Part shown: positions 49,401-64,000 of the stretch, in pieces | Position numbering within the stretch: position 1 is the first letter of the stretch | How the letters are laid out: every line of letters begins with the position of its first letter | DNA from: Synchiropus splendidus | Taxonomy: Eukaryota > Chordata > Actinopteri > Syngnathiformes > Callionymidae | DNA length: 64,000 nt | NCBI RefSeq assembly: GCF_027744825.2 | Contig: NC_071334.1 | Location: forward strand, 35,309,937 to 35,373,936 | Reading direction: 5' to 3' | The notes under the pieces: model-generated | What the model was told of the DNA's origin: nothing | Databases searched by the model: none | What the model saw: the letters and a program-made list of their open reading frames with translations, nothing else | Program-made: the position numbers and the translations under genes

Positions 49401-51763
49401 ACTGTGACATCATAAAACCCCTAAACAGCCAGTGTCAGAAATAGGACGGACACTTACAGCTCAAGAGGTGTAGTGGTGCATACAGTGTGGAGAATTCTTT
49501 TTCTTAATCATCCTCAAAGAATTTTGGGTGTACAAAGTCTTGACACCTTTAAATATCCACATTAGAGAATGCGCATGAGCCCAAATGATCTGACGCGGAC
49601 CGTCCAGTCCACCCGCTTGGTTGTTTATAGATGAACTTGTGTGGAGCTTCTGCTTAGGTGAACCGTAGAAGAGTATTTGTTGTGATGACAAATTGAGATT
49701 TATAGGCGCTCAACAGAGCTTTGTATTGACACAAACCACAAATGCACTTCCAACATTCCCAGGCCAGTTCTTAAATTAGCCAAGTGTGTCATGATATTGC
49801 ATAATATCGTTCAAGTGCCATTGTAACCCGCTGGTTGCTTTTCTGTTGTATTTGCTAGACAATACATGATCAGAGGAACTTGTTTCAAAAATAGAATGGC
49901 TCTGATCAGAGAGCTGATAATAAGACACAATAACTATGTTGCAGCACAAAGGAAAACCCAACTTTCACTGTGAGCTAAGTGCAACTAACTCTTTCTCTTC
50001 TACCCTTTAAAACGGGGTGGTACACCGTCTCCCAATTCAATCCAAAGTACTACCAGGCCCTCTCAGAGCTGTTCAGTTGATCCATGACCAAAACTGATGT
50101 TGACGCTACTATTCCACAACAGGTCAGACCCGCTCTCATGGAAATAAATCCAAACAAAACTGGCCCTTGGTTTCCATGACTATCAAAGTTAAAGCATGAA
50201 CAGGCAAATTTATATAATAATGCAGTCTGACAAACTGTAATATTCATAGCTAGTGATATAGACATGCTCGTGGGTGCATTGTTACTGAATTTAACTTTCT
50301 GCACATACAATGGTACCTCGGTTCTCGACCACAATCCGTTCCAGACGGCCGTTCGAGAAGCGATTTATTCGAAATCTGAATAGATTTTTTCCCATTACAA
50401 TTGATGGAAAAAGAAATAATGCGTTCCAAGCCTTAAAATAGTCTTTTGTAGGAGTGAATGTAGAGTGTCTGCTGCAGGTGCTCTGCTCGTCTATGTGTGT
50501 GGCCGCTGCATGTGGGAGGGGTTGCCGAGTGAGTGACGTCTCTCCAGAAGTGAAGAGGTGCCCGGTGTGTGTCCAGCTCTGAATGTGCGCTTCTGTGCAG
50601 TTTGGCTGTGACAAAGTCATAAACCAAGTAACGCTCTGTCCCAGACTCGCCTCATCCCTGTCCCAGCTCCAGCCCACAACAGGACATCAAAGCCTGGAGT
50701 GAGCGCTCCAGCCTCGGAGGTGTGGAGCGAGCGCCTCCCTTGTGACACTCAAAACAGCCAGTAAATGTAGCTAATGCGACACGTCTGCATACAGAGGCTG
50801 CGTTACACACAATAACAAAGCGCGTCGTGGGTCAGCTGATCGGTCCTCGCATGTCTTTTCCAGCTTATTTCTGAATTTTCGTTAGAAATCCGAAGCAAAA
50901 AAATCTCGAAATTTTATTTTGAATTCTGAGACGTTCGAAAACCGAGGCACCACTGTATTTAAAGCTCTTACTCTTAGCTCTTGTATATGTATATGTCCTC
51001 TTAGAGAGCCAATAAAAGGATAGCAACATATATAAATCACAATACATGGCTCAAGCACAATGAATGGCAAATTGTGGGCAAAAAATGGGAGAAAAAACAG
51101 AAGCCACTGATGCCTTTCTGTTCTATACTGAGCAACAACCAACACATTTTTTTTTTTCTTAAATAGTGACAGCTCCTCTCATCCACTCAAGCATTCCAGA
51201 CAACCCACCATGGGAGTGTACGACCCTATTTTGACTTGAAATCTGATTGATCACGAATGTTCTCTCAATACTTGGCGGTGATGGCAATGATTTTACAACC
51301 AAGTAGCATCACAACAGGGGATCAGCAGTTGACAGTGACAGAGGTTTGAGGTACCAGGGTGGACAGTGCGATTCAAATTACACATGCCACACATGATTCA
51401 GCTACTGAACGAATGTAAGCTGCTATTTTAGTTGGCCATCTATTAGCTGTTGTTACGGTGCCTGTGACCTATTTTGAAGCCAGTTTAGTCAACCATTCAG
51501 AAGCGACTCGATACGTAAGTCACAGCAACGAAAGAGCTTACCATCTCCACTTTTAATTTTCTGATTTTCTCGTCCAAACTCTTCCTCCCCGTCACTTTCA
51601 CGGAGTCTTCAGCCTTGGCGACGCTGACATCACCCCGGGCAGCGGTTGCTTCCTCCCGCATCCACCTGAGCAAACCTTCGGGCGTCTTCCGGCCAATTTT
51701 CGCCTCAACGTCTTTAAGATCCGGAACAGTCTCGCTGGTCGAGGCTTCTTCCATCGTGGTCAT
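39664..51763 (-). CDS. lurap1: Leucine-rich adaptor protein 1, two coding exons
   Basis: Minus-strand gene: exon 1 codes 51763-51542 (74 codons, donor GTAAGC), exon 2 codes 40494-39664 (276 codons plus TAG), joined in phase 0 across an 11 kb intron; 350 residues. Exon 1 has VPDLKDVEAKIGRKTPEGLL (human LURAP1 TPDLRDVEGKVGRKTPEGLL). Exon 2 has DVKILNQLLAVHEGIEAVKW, STLTSRCSSLTSSQYSL, SIGSYLDTLADD and the terminus YDAHWRWVQSQEDVTFL, all diagnostic of LURAP1 rather than LURAP1L. In mammals LURAP1 (LRAP35a) links MRCK to myosin 18A in actomyosin dynamics and can activate NF-kB. The region between the LDTLADD block and the C terminus is longer than in human (239 residues in all) and Gly/Asn-rich. 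A second in-frame ATG, three codons later, aligns better with the human start. Confidence 0.92.
40495..42700. other. lurap1 intron, 3' part: nothing recognised
   Basis: No coding exon, RNA gene or clear mobile element was seen in this 2.2 kb piece of the lurap1 intron. Confidence 0.5.
42708..42964 (+). mobile_element. SINE-like repeat with tRNA-type pol III promoter boxes
   Basis: The text GGTGGTTAGCACTCTTGCC followed by GGGTTCGATTCCCAGTGGC gives an A-box-like element and an exact B box (GGTTCGATTCC). The body GTTTGCATGTTTTCCCTGTG, GTGGGTTTCCTCCCACAG and GACATGCT recurs in the window at 63096-63329. It ends in GGATGGATGGATG. This is a well-known type of teleost repeat; the family name was not determined. 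It lies in the lurap1 intron. Confidence 0.7.
42965..46250. other. lurap1 intron, middle part: nothing recognised
   Basis: No exon or RNA gene is supported. The open frames are short and unrelated to known families. Confidence 0.5.
46255..46440 (+). mobile_element. Decayed LINE reverse-transcriptase C-terminal fragment
   Basis: The plus strand reads IRGTAHVEKFGD and, in another frame, VRWLEHMEGVGPETLETEEE. This recalls the IRGTAxVxxFGDKVREARLRW and GHVxRR pattern of fish LINEs. Stops and frame changes show decay. Confidence 0.45.
46441..50305. other. lurap1 intron, 5' part: nothing recognised
   Basis: No coding exon or classifiable repeat was seen. Short CTAT units near 47515 are the only tandem structure. 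Confidence 0.5.
50308..50955. mobile_element. Tigger/mariner-type non-autonomous element with TA target sites
   Basis: The left end CAATGGTACCTCGGTTCTCG and the right end CGAAAACCGAGGCACCACTG form an imperfect terminal inverted repeat of about 20 bp (CAxTGGTxCCTCGGTTxTCGA). TA dinucleotides flank both sides (50306-50307 and 50956-50957). No transposase is present in the 648 bp. Start with CAGTGGT and TA duplication fit the Tc1/mariner superfamily, pogo/Tigger style. It lies about 0.6 kb inside the lurap1 intron. Confidence 0.8.
51542..51763 (-). CDS. lurap1: lurap1 exon 1 with start codon
   Basis: Starts MTTMEEASTSETVPDLKDVE and ends KIRKLKVEM before GTAAGC. The neighbourhood is relatively rich in CpG, as expected near a promoter. 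The 5' UTR and the transcription start were not determined. Confidence 0.9.
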
Positions 51764-53566
51764 GACTAACGGCAGGGCAGAATATGAAGCTGGACTACAA
51801 GTAGGTCCTTCTATGGCCCTGGGAATGGTCGGAGTTACTTCCCACAGGACTGTCGAATGGCATCATATGCGACTCCGGCAGCGTTGGACTGCGCCAGAGG
51901 AGACCAACATCTGACAGCATCAAAACACAGCAACACTGTAGGTTGCCTCCTCCGCAATGCTCGAGTATCAAAGCGAGACTAGAACCACACCGCTCACCCA
52001 GAGTCTGGAGTCCGTCAGGGGCGGCGCGGCCGGCTAGTCTCGGAGCTGGGAGTCGCTACGATGATTCAGATTCCACCTGCATGATGACAGGGCTGCAACC
52101 AGCGCAGACCTCGGACTGTCAAGTCAGCAGAGCTGGTGACGTCATGTGGCTTCCTACAGACACTTTCAAAATAAAACCATTACTCGGGAACACGAAGCAG
52201 CCGAACAAATCCATTTTCCAAATCATTAAATGTAAAATGACTGACTGAGCCAAAACAGTTCCCATCAATCTATTAGTACAGATGCCACCAAAATCTACTC
52301 CATGAAAGGGAATGAATTACTGTAATATTGCAGTGATGTAATTATACTACGCTTCGACACAAAACAACTGCACTATACGAAGAACAAATGAAGCCTAGCA
52401 TCAATTGCACTGCTAACAGCAAATGTAAGTGTCTGTGACGATTATGAATAAGGCAGCTTGCTTTCTGGAAAGATGCCCCAAATCCTTCCAGGATGATCTC
52501 AGGATGCTCACTCATTTCATTAGCATTTTGTGGCTTTTGTGGATTCTCTCAGGCTGAACACAGAGCTGGACCCAACATGTCACTAGGTGCACTCGAGCGA
52601 TGGTTTCAAAAGTGAAACAGTAGATGAAATGATGATTACAATAATTTTTAATACAGAGTCTTGTGTCATCGTTTGGATCAATTCTGGATCACCATTTTTA
52701 CTTTTTGATGGACAAAATTCAAGAAAGACAGAATCATTTATTTAAATATAACGGATTTTTCACATACATTCACTTTCAGGCACTTTTTAAAAATGTGTGA
52801 TGGATCAAACCTGCTTCCATTTAAGGCAGAATTAAATGGAGAACAAACCTGACATGATTATCCAGGGATGAAACCACGGAATTAATGTTTGAAAGCACGG
52901 CGGTGGTGGAAAGAACGTCTGGATTAGCAAAGCTCTCTCTCTGATCCAGAGAGCCTTTGTGTCACATCTGATGAGGGCCCCCCTGCATTCAGTGTCAATT
53001 TAGCGAGGAGATTTATATCCAGTCTAATCTGTAAGCAGCTCTGCGAGCTCATAAACTGGAGGACAGTAGCATATTCACTTGATGTCCTCTGAAGACTCGA
53101 AGAGATTGTCTGATAGGACGACCTCATGAAAGCGGGTTGCTATTGTGAAAGAAACAATAAACTTGTGCACAGTAATCTGAGTTAATACTAAAGAGATTAA
53201 AGTATTACACATCTATGTTGAACTAATTTGGATTACGATATTGAATTATAATAAATGATACAGGATGGTTGTGAGTCACTTTTCCAGCCTATAATCATAT
53301 TCTGCAATTGTTCATGGTCTTTTTCTGAATGACAAATGATATAAAACCCTATCTACTTGGAGATGCTGCAGATGCAGCTGCTCATCCTGATCACAATCTG
53401 AGATTAATGTGACGCTCAGTTGTCTGCTCACACACGAGGAGCCACAACTGGACTGCTTACTCTGAATCACACTAGATGAACGTTTGATCCTTTTGCCAGG
53501 AGAACTGAGGGTTAACAACAGCCAACTGACCTTAGCTGGACAGCATTAGAAGTTCACCATGTAATC
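51764..53566. other. Intergenic region between divergent lurap1 and ttc22, left part
   Basis: Holds the unmapped lurap1 promoter and 5' UTR near 51764-52140, where CpG is relatively frequent. The remainder shows no gene or repeat I can name. Confidence 0.5.

Positions 53567-53659
<93 letters not shown>
53567..53659. repeat. (TAGA)n microsatellite, about 23 units
   Basis: Uninterrupted ATAG/TAGA run. It abuts the 3' end of the minus-strand L2 element, whose usual end is AATAAAGTGTCTATC and further CTAT units, so it probably grew from that LINE tail. Confidence 0.97.
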
Positions 53660-54200
53660 CACTTTATTAACCTCCGAAGAGAAATTCCCATAAGATAAGA
53701 TAAGAAAAAACAACAACAGTCCAGCATGTGAATGTGTGTGTGTGTGTCGCGAACTAAAGTGCATGTGTGTTTATGGTGTGAGTGTGTAGTGAGTCCAGAG
53801 TGAAGAGCCGAAAGGCCTGAGGGAGGAACGACCTCCTCAGTCTGTCTGTGGAGCAGGACAATGACAGCAGTCTGTCACTGAAACGGCTCCTCTGTCTGGA
53901 GATGGTGTTGTGCAGAGGATGACTAGGATTGTCAGTGATGGACAGAAGCCTGTTCAATGTCCCGTCGCTCTGCCACTGACGTCCAGCTCTGTGCCAACAA
54001 CAGAGCCTGCCTTCCTCACCAGTTTGTCCAGGCGTGCAGCATCCTTCTTCTTCAAGCTGCTCCCCCAGCACACTACTGCATACATGAGGGCGCTCGCTAC
54101 CACAGACTGGTAGAAGATCTGCAGCAGCTTCTTGCAGATGTGTGTGTCATGAGGATGGTTACCAATCATTTTATCTGGCCAGTAATAAATTATAACATGT
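53660..54200 (-). mobile_element. 3' end of an L2-like LINE
   Basis: The minus strand reads LLQIFYQSVVASALMYAVVC, WGSSLKKKDAARLDKLVRKA, GSVVGTELDV, then after a frame change LNRLLSITDNPSHPLHNTI and LRRSFLPQAFRLF. These are the consecutive C-terminal blocks of fish L2-type reverse transcriptase. The end GGAATTTCTCTTCGGAGG followed by TTAATAAAGTGT and CTAT units is typical. It is 5' truncated and broken by a frameshift. Confidence 0.88.
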
Positions 54201-55180
54201 GCTGTCTATTGCAGCAATAGAACTGAAGCAGACCGAACTGCATCATCAGCAAAGGGAGTAACCAACCCATCAGAGCACCAATGTGCAAGCCATCATTTCT
54301 CTGCCTCAACATTCTGACCCAAGGAAAAGCAAACTGTGAATAGGCCTACAACTAAACGCTGGGATGCAGTGCCCTTTGTGGGGTGCACAATAATTCCATC
54401 AGTAATAATGACTGCTCATTGTGAGGCCCAAGTTCTAGTCAGATGACACAGATCCACAAGCGGCAACCAACCACAACGGTTACCACGCAGTCGACCTTGT
54501 TACCATGCTGACCACCACCATGGCAACTGTTGTGGAGGAGAAAAATGTTCGTATAGATATTTGTGCGCCCACATGATAGAAGCAGAAGAGCCGCCCACGA
54601 GGAGTCGGAAGTAAAAAGAAAATGCATGTTATGTAAGACTTGGAATGGACAAGGGGTGTTTGGTGCTGTTATATTTGGATTCAGTTGCACAGTTGTACAT
54701 CTGTAAAAAAGTTTAAAAAAAAAAACAAAAAAACCCCAGCTATGTATTCAGTCATTTGTAGTCAGCGGCCCCAGTATTTAATTACTCTAAGTTAGGAGAA
54801 TTATAAGATATGATCAATCGACAGAACAGAAAAAGGATGTCAGAATGAAGTGTGTCTAAAAAGTCACGTGTTACTTCTTCAAGTTATTTCTTTCTGTGTT
54901 ATTTTTGTTGAAATGATGGGTAAAGAGGAGGGAACTCTCTGGGCTATAAGGCTTGTATTTCACCAGAATTCTTGGATAGTTTGGGATTTCTGGGTTACGT
55001 TTCAAAGAGCAACCCATGGTTTGGGTGACAGTTGTGATGGCAACAAAACACACCTCTCAACTAGAACTTGAAATGTGAACTACTCGATTCGTAATGCAAT
55101 TGTTATCATCTGTTGACTGCTGCTAGATATGATGTCGAAAGTGTTTGCTAATATTTTTCTGAAAATTAGGCATTAGGCAA
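54201..55180. other. Intergenic, nothing recognised
   Basis: No coding or repeat family assignment could be made; an A-rich run lies near 54708-54735. Confidence 0.45.
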
Positions 55181-55191
55181 CTAATTTTGTG

Positions 55192-55440
55192 GGTGTGTGT
55201 GTGTGCGTGTACATTGTTTATCCTACTTTGTGGGGACCAATATTAGACATAACACTGTTCTTGTGAGGACCATATAACCTTGTGGGGACATTTGGCTGGT
55301 CCCCACAGGGTTAAGCCTCAATTTGGGGATAGACTTCAAAATAATTACACTGAGGTTTAAGTTTGGTTCAGGGTCCTGGTTAAGGTGAGCCATTTGTTTT
55401 GGATGGTTAGGTTTAGGGTGACAGCCTGGGGAGAGCATTA
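55192..55440. repeat. GTGGGGACC-rich interspersed repeat
   Basis: TTTGTGGGGACC, CTTGTGAGGACC and CCTTGTGGGGAC are followed by an inverted GGTCCCCACAGGG and then GGTTAGGTTTAGGG. This pattern is a frequent teleost repeat, perhaps a MITE. A GT run precedes it. Just downstream, 55484-55550 holds imperfect tandem copies of CCCAGCACACTTCCA and ACTGACTCCCAGCA. Confidence 0.5.
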
Positions 55441-56114
55441 TGGCAATGAGCAGACCCCACAAAGTTAGAGATACGGAGGCACAGTCCCAGCTGACTCCCA
55501 GCACACTTCCAACTGACTCCCAGCAGAGTCCCAGCACACTTCCAGCCCTGGACTGACCCCCCTCTTCTTGAGGGAGTGTCTTTGAATAATGTAAACTCCA
55601 CCTACTCATTGTGCTACGAGGTGTGAACTGAGGGTGGCGCTTTCTCTTCATAGACAAAGCCCAGAGTGACTAGTGAAAACTGGTCTCACACCAACTTCGG
55701 TTAGGTTTTGGGACAACTCCAGAGTGTGATCAGAGCTCCGCACATCATCCCTCCACTCAGCAAACAGTCCCATGTCTCAGGAATAGGTTACGTGAGGACC
55801 CAGTTTGTGGCAAGCTTGGGTTCATGAGACGACTTCTTCATGCTATTTCCATTCTTAAATTCTGTAAATGGTGGTGTGCCATTGTATCAGTATCTTTTAA
55901 TTTTAATACAAAAGCTCAATGCGCCGTTGTCTTTTTATTTTAATAGATCCATTCATTCAAGTCTGGTGACCCCTGTGGAGTTTTGACAGGGTTGATCCCT
56001 TCCGAAGCCATGCATGCTCCAGCAGCAGTGTGTTTTGGATCATTGTCCTGTACAAAGCAATGGTCTGATCCAAAATGTTTTCTTATGTACAGCGCAGTAT
56101 GCTCTTTAAGGATA

Positions 56115-56300
56115 TATAGCTGGGGTGGCCAACCAGTGAGAGGCTAAGAGCCACATTTTTTTACTGTGAGAGCCACATCCTACAACTGTGTAAGGCTGTT
56201 GGTCACGTGACTTAGCGGCAGTACAGCGGTCAAAGCACGTGCCTGAGTGACACAAGGTTGCTGGTTCGTGTCTGGCGTGGGTCTCTTGTGCATGTAGCTT
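56115..56300. repeat. hAT-like end plus tRNA-like block
   Basis: GGGGTGGCCAACCAGTGAGA followed by AGAGCCACATTTTTTTACTG and GAGAGCCACATCC is typical text of a fish hAT-like repeat end. It is followed by GTACAGCGGTCAAAGCACGT and GGTTGCTGGTTCGTGTCTGG, which resembles a degraded tRNA-type A/B box pair. Borders and family are uncertain. Confidence 0.35.
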
Positions 56301-56926
56301 TAAAATTCATGCATTTTACTGTGATCCTGCTGGAAATATCAAGCGGCGTAGTTAGAAATGTGTGTGCCATTGTATGAATGTATGTGTGCGTCTATGCACA
56401 AATTACTTTAACTAATTTAGTTATATTATTATATTCATTTAGATTTTTTTCTGAGGATCTGCTCATTGGTTTTCATTCAGGGTTAGCATGAAGAATTCAG
56501 AGAATTGATTGAGTTAAAACAAATTCTTTTCCATTGCATGTGAAGGCATCACAGTAAGACGTGTCCGGTGTGGACCAGCGTCCTGGTTTACCACTCGTGC
56601 TCCTTTGAGCTGTCAGAGAAATTGTTTAAACTCTTGTTGGGCAGTTATTTTCCTGTCAGGGTTGCAGAGAAGATTCTCTGCTTCGGAGACGCTTTCATTG
56701 GTGACTTACCTGTTGCAGCTCTTGAATGTGCGCAAAAGCATACCAGCCCAGAGTCACTCCCAGACCAGTTCAACCAGTCGCAGGTGACAAGGCAGGTGAC
56801 TGAGCTATGTGGCAGAAGAGGGAACTCCAGAAGGAGACAGAAAGCAGTGCTTGGCTAATATTAACAAAGTATGTAGATCTTATCATGAATCCATATTAAT
56901 TTAGTTGAGGGGCGCAGCAGACAGGT

Positions 56927-61270
<4,344 letters not shown>

Positions 61271-61658
61271 TGAACCAAAGAGGAGAACATGTTATTTGAA
61301 GCAAAGTGGTAAGAATAGGTCAGAAAGTCCACTGGCTCTTAAGGAAGTCGGGTTGTTTCTATGCAGGGTTTGCATGGCATGGTGTCGTCGCCTTGGGCAC
61401 CAAAGAACTTGCAATACCTGGATTCATCAGCAGCAAAAGAATGATTGAGTAAGTATTGTGGACTCATCGAAAGTCAGAAGAGAGAAACAAGTGTTGGGAT
61501 GACTCTTCAATAACAGTTAGGACTAACAACACAAGGAACCAGTGTTTGTCAGGCTTCCAAATATGAGGCAGACGTTGCCTAGCAGTCCCTTTAGAGAACA
61601 CTGCGAGGTGCTTACACATCTTACTAATGTCACTGTGGATGTTTGACTAAAAGTGCCC

Positions 61659-61664
61659 AATAAA
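61659..61664 (+). terminator. Candidate polyadenylation signal of ttc22
   Basis: AATAAA in CCCAATAAATGCTC, 389 bp after the stop codon, followed by a TG-containing stretch. Confidence 0.65.
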
Positions 61665-61689
61665 TGCTCAGAAAAAACGAGTGTGGCCC

Positions 61690-63095
61690 CTTTTTTTTAA
61701 ATGGAAATTAAAATAGAGAGTGAAAAGATTCATGAACAACTCAACTATAAATCTGGCCTCTGAAATCAAATGAAATCAAAACTGTTTTGTACAAAAATCA
61801 AACCCATTTTCGTTAAATCCAAAGACAACGGAAGTGTACATGGCCTAAATATTGAATATTGGCATCTGCTGTATTGGTTAAAATATTAAACAGTCTTGTT
61901 CTTCCACCATATTGCAGATTCCCATGTTATTATTCAACGTACTATCCACTCCCTGATTTAATGGCTGTTAACTTTGAAATGATGTCACGTCTATATAGAA
62001 TATATTGTTTCACTTTTTATTGTACATTTACTGCTGCTTTACAGTGCTTCTCTATGACTGAGGAATAGATCCGCCCAAAATTGGCCACCCTTTTCTGGTT
62101 TGGGGAATGCCAAAAGCTCACGGTGTGTGCAACGCCACTCCTGGACTAATTTGGTAAAAGATAAGTGGAGCGCAAAATAAAGTGACCATCAGAAAAAAAA
62201 ACGGGTGGTACTGCCCCCTGCTGGGTGGTGACTGCATCGGCCCGAATGCAAAGCAGAGCACAAACTGTATGAGGTAGAACCAGATTTCCCGATGTGCCCA
62301 AGGCACTTTGTTATTTCTCCTGTGTTTCCTTCATTGACAGCACAACTCTGCCCTTTAAAAAAGATTAGAATCTCTTGCATTGGTGTCACCCACATCTCTG
62401 CTTAAATGACTCCAGTTACTTGGAGAATTGGAGTGAAAAGGAAAGGATGAAGAGAGGTGATTCAGACTATATTCAATTGATGCATTAGTTCTTTTAAGAG
62501 CCTGGTCATCCTTGGGCTTTCTGTTGAGAATCTAATCCGTTATGCTACAGATGTGAGCCAACAGTGTTCAGTAAAAATCCATTTGTTCACAGAAATGTTC
62601 GATTCATCTCGACATTTTAAAGAACTCATACAATGCGATGAAAGTGCACAGTTCTCGAGATATTTTTATTCAAGTCTCGCACCTGGCCGCCTCCTCTAGT
62701 AGGATCTATCACCCTAAGTCGCATTTATAACAAACACAATGTTCTCTGGCTCATCAACATTGAGGAGTGAGCCATCCTCTCCTCTCTCCTCTCACAGTGT
62801 TATCACCCTGAATGAGAGAATACATCTGTTTGAGGGAGTGGGTGATCATTTGGGGGGAGGAACGGAACACCACAGCATGATCAAAGGGTCATTTCTACAG
62901 CAACGGTGGAAAGCAATGACACTCGCACACTGTTGCTCTAAAAGACTCACCAATTAACCCCTGCTGTAAGTGGGAGGAAGCCCATGCAAGCGCAGTAATG
63001 CACTGTACGATTGTCAGCGTGGAACTCCAACACTAAAAAATGTGTTCCTTGTTTTTGATAGATTCTTCAAGACTGTGTCTTGAAGAACACAGAAC
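61690..63095. other. Region downstream of ttc22, nothing recognised
   Basis: No coding exon, RNA gene or named repeat could be supported. Confidence 0.5.
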
Positions 63096-63329
63096 ACGTT
63101 TCTGGGTGCAGTTTGCATGTTGCCTGCGTGGGTTTCCTCCCACAGTCCAAAGACATGCTCACTAGGTTAGTTGGACCCTGTAAAATTGTGTGACTGGTGT
63201 GATGATGGTACATCAACCTGTCCAGGGTGTATTCCCGCCTCTCGCTCAATGACCGCTGGGATAGACTCCAGTACTCCCCGCAACCCTGAACAGGGCGGCG
63301 GTTCACTGAAAATATATGTATGTATGTTT
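63096..63329 (+). mobile_element. SINE-like repeat, copy lacking the tRNA-like head
   Basis: Shares GTTTGCATGTT, GTGGGTTTCCTCCCACAG, AGACATGCT and the CCTGAACAG-type end with the copy at 42708-42964. It continues with CCTGTCCAGGGTGTATTCCC, CGCCTCTCGCTCAATGA and GCTGGGATAGACTCCAG, the usual body of this fish repeat. The 5' third with the A and B boxes is missing, so this copy is truncated. Confidence 0.7.
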
Positions 63330-64000
63330 TTGCTCATCTGTGTTTTTTCTTGATTCATAGTGAATAGTCAAATACTTGTGCTTTATTCTAACAATCTTCA
63401 TTTATTGTATTGATGTAAGTTTAATGGTACATTTAATACTGGAATTATATTTTGCATTCCACAACCACTTATTCCAGAGAGTTTAAAAAAGTGGAACTAT
63501 GTTACATATCTCTATTTCTCAGATATACACAGGCCTTCTTTAGCCAGAAGTTAGTGAAAGCAGTAGTAGAGTCAAAATACAGTATTATGTTTCACCATGT
63601 CTATGTCCATTGAAACTCATTTTGGTAGATTTATCTGAAGTGTATTCTCAGCCCGCCACACCCACGTGGCCCAGCATGCGGAAATTACCTCGATTCTCCA
63701 ATTCCTGTCACCCTCCACTTTTACTGCGCAGAAGCTGTTAAACCTGATTTTGCTTTCTTCCCGTCCACAGTGCAGCTATGTAAAACTGGTGGTTTGTCGA
63801 CTTCATCTGCCACTCACTTGTGGCTGTGCCGCATTGTTTCTGTTATACATCACACATGAAACACTGCAGCTCACGTCCTCTCACGGCTCTTGGAGACGAA
63901 GGACTTGGACTTGATCAGGTGAGTTCACGACACATCCAAAGTCTAGCATATTTGCTTCTGTTTGAGAGGGAGTGTGAATGATTTTTCTGTGCACCTATAT
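63330..64000. other. Right end of window, possible exon border of an unknown gene
   Basis: A strong donor-like site, ATCAGGTGAGTTC (GT at 63919-63920), follows an open stretch of about 250 bases with mild CpG content. It could end a first, non-coding exon of a gene to the right, but no homology supports this. Confidence 0.2.

Noticed and set aside
56568..56858. 96-codon frame just upstream of ttc22
   Set aside because: It has no match to the TTC22 N terminus, which begins at 56927. It may be part of the 5' UTR.

Overview
The window is a piece of a ray-finned (teleost) fish nuclear genome. The evidence is a set of intron-split vertebrate genes whose exons join in frame at GT/AG sites, together with remnants of mobile elements typical of fish (Rex/L2/RTE-type LINEs, Tc1, hAT and Tigger-like fragments, a tRNA-like SINE) and long AT, AAT and TAGA microsatellites. 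No bacterial or viral gene, RNA gene or CRISPR array was seen.

Layout from left to right. (1) 270-14607 (+): the 3' sixteen coding exons of the leptin receptor gene lepr. The 5' exons lie left of the window. The joined frame is open for 902 residues and runs from the membrane-distal cytokine-receptor module through an Ig-like domain, the second cytokine-receptor module, two fibronectin-III domains and a transmembrane helix to a cytoplasmic tail with a JAK box 1 and three signalling tyrosines, ending near YMPQ. A likely 3' UTR runs to about 16590. (2) 18241-21200 (+): a compact eight-exon kinase gene related to homeodomain-interacting protein kinases (HIPK), predicted 392 residues, with an AATAAA at 21252. 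An antisense LINE sits in its sixth intron. (3) 21.3-39.6 kb: a long stretch without a recognisable gene, holding three LINE tails and microsatellites. (4) 39664-51763 (-): lurap1, two coding exons around an 11 kb intron. (5) 56927-61270 (+): ttc22, eight exons, predicted 567 residues, with an AATAAA at 61659. The last 2.3 kb hold a SINE-like repeat and no assignable gene.

The genes do not form one pathway. From family knowledge, lepr transduces leptin/JAK-STAT signals at the cell surface, the HIPK-like gene should encode a serine/threonine kinase, LURAP1 is an adaptor linked to MRCK/actomyosin and NF-kB signalling, and TTC22 is a TPR protein of unknown function. Human LEPR, TTC22 and LURAP1 all lie on 1p (from memory), so the set looks like conserved linkage that has been condensed and reordered in fish. 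The most unusual coding item is the HIPK-like kinase, in which the usual activation-loop tyrosine is replaced by isoleucine. The most unusual non-coding items lie in lepr introns: a long inverted-repeat element, an hAT-type element with a perfect 8 bp target duplication, and a Tc1 fossil whose two halves face each other.
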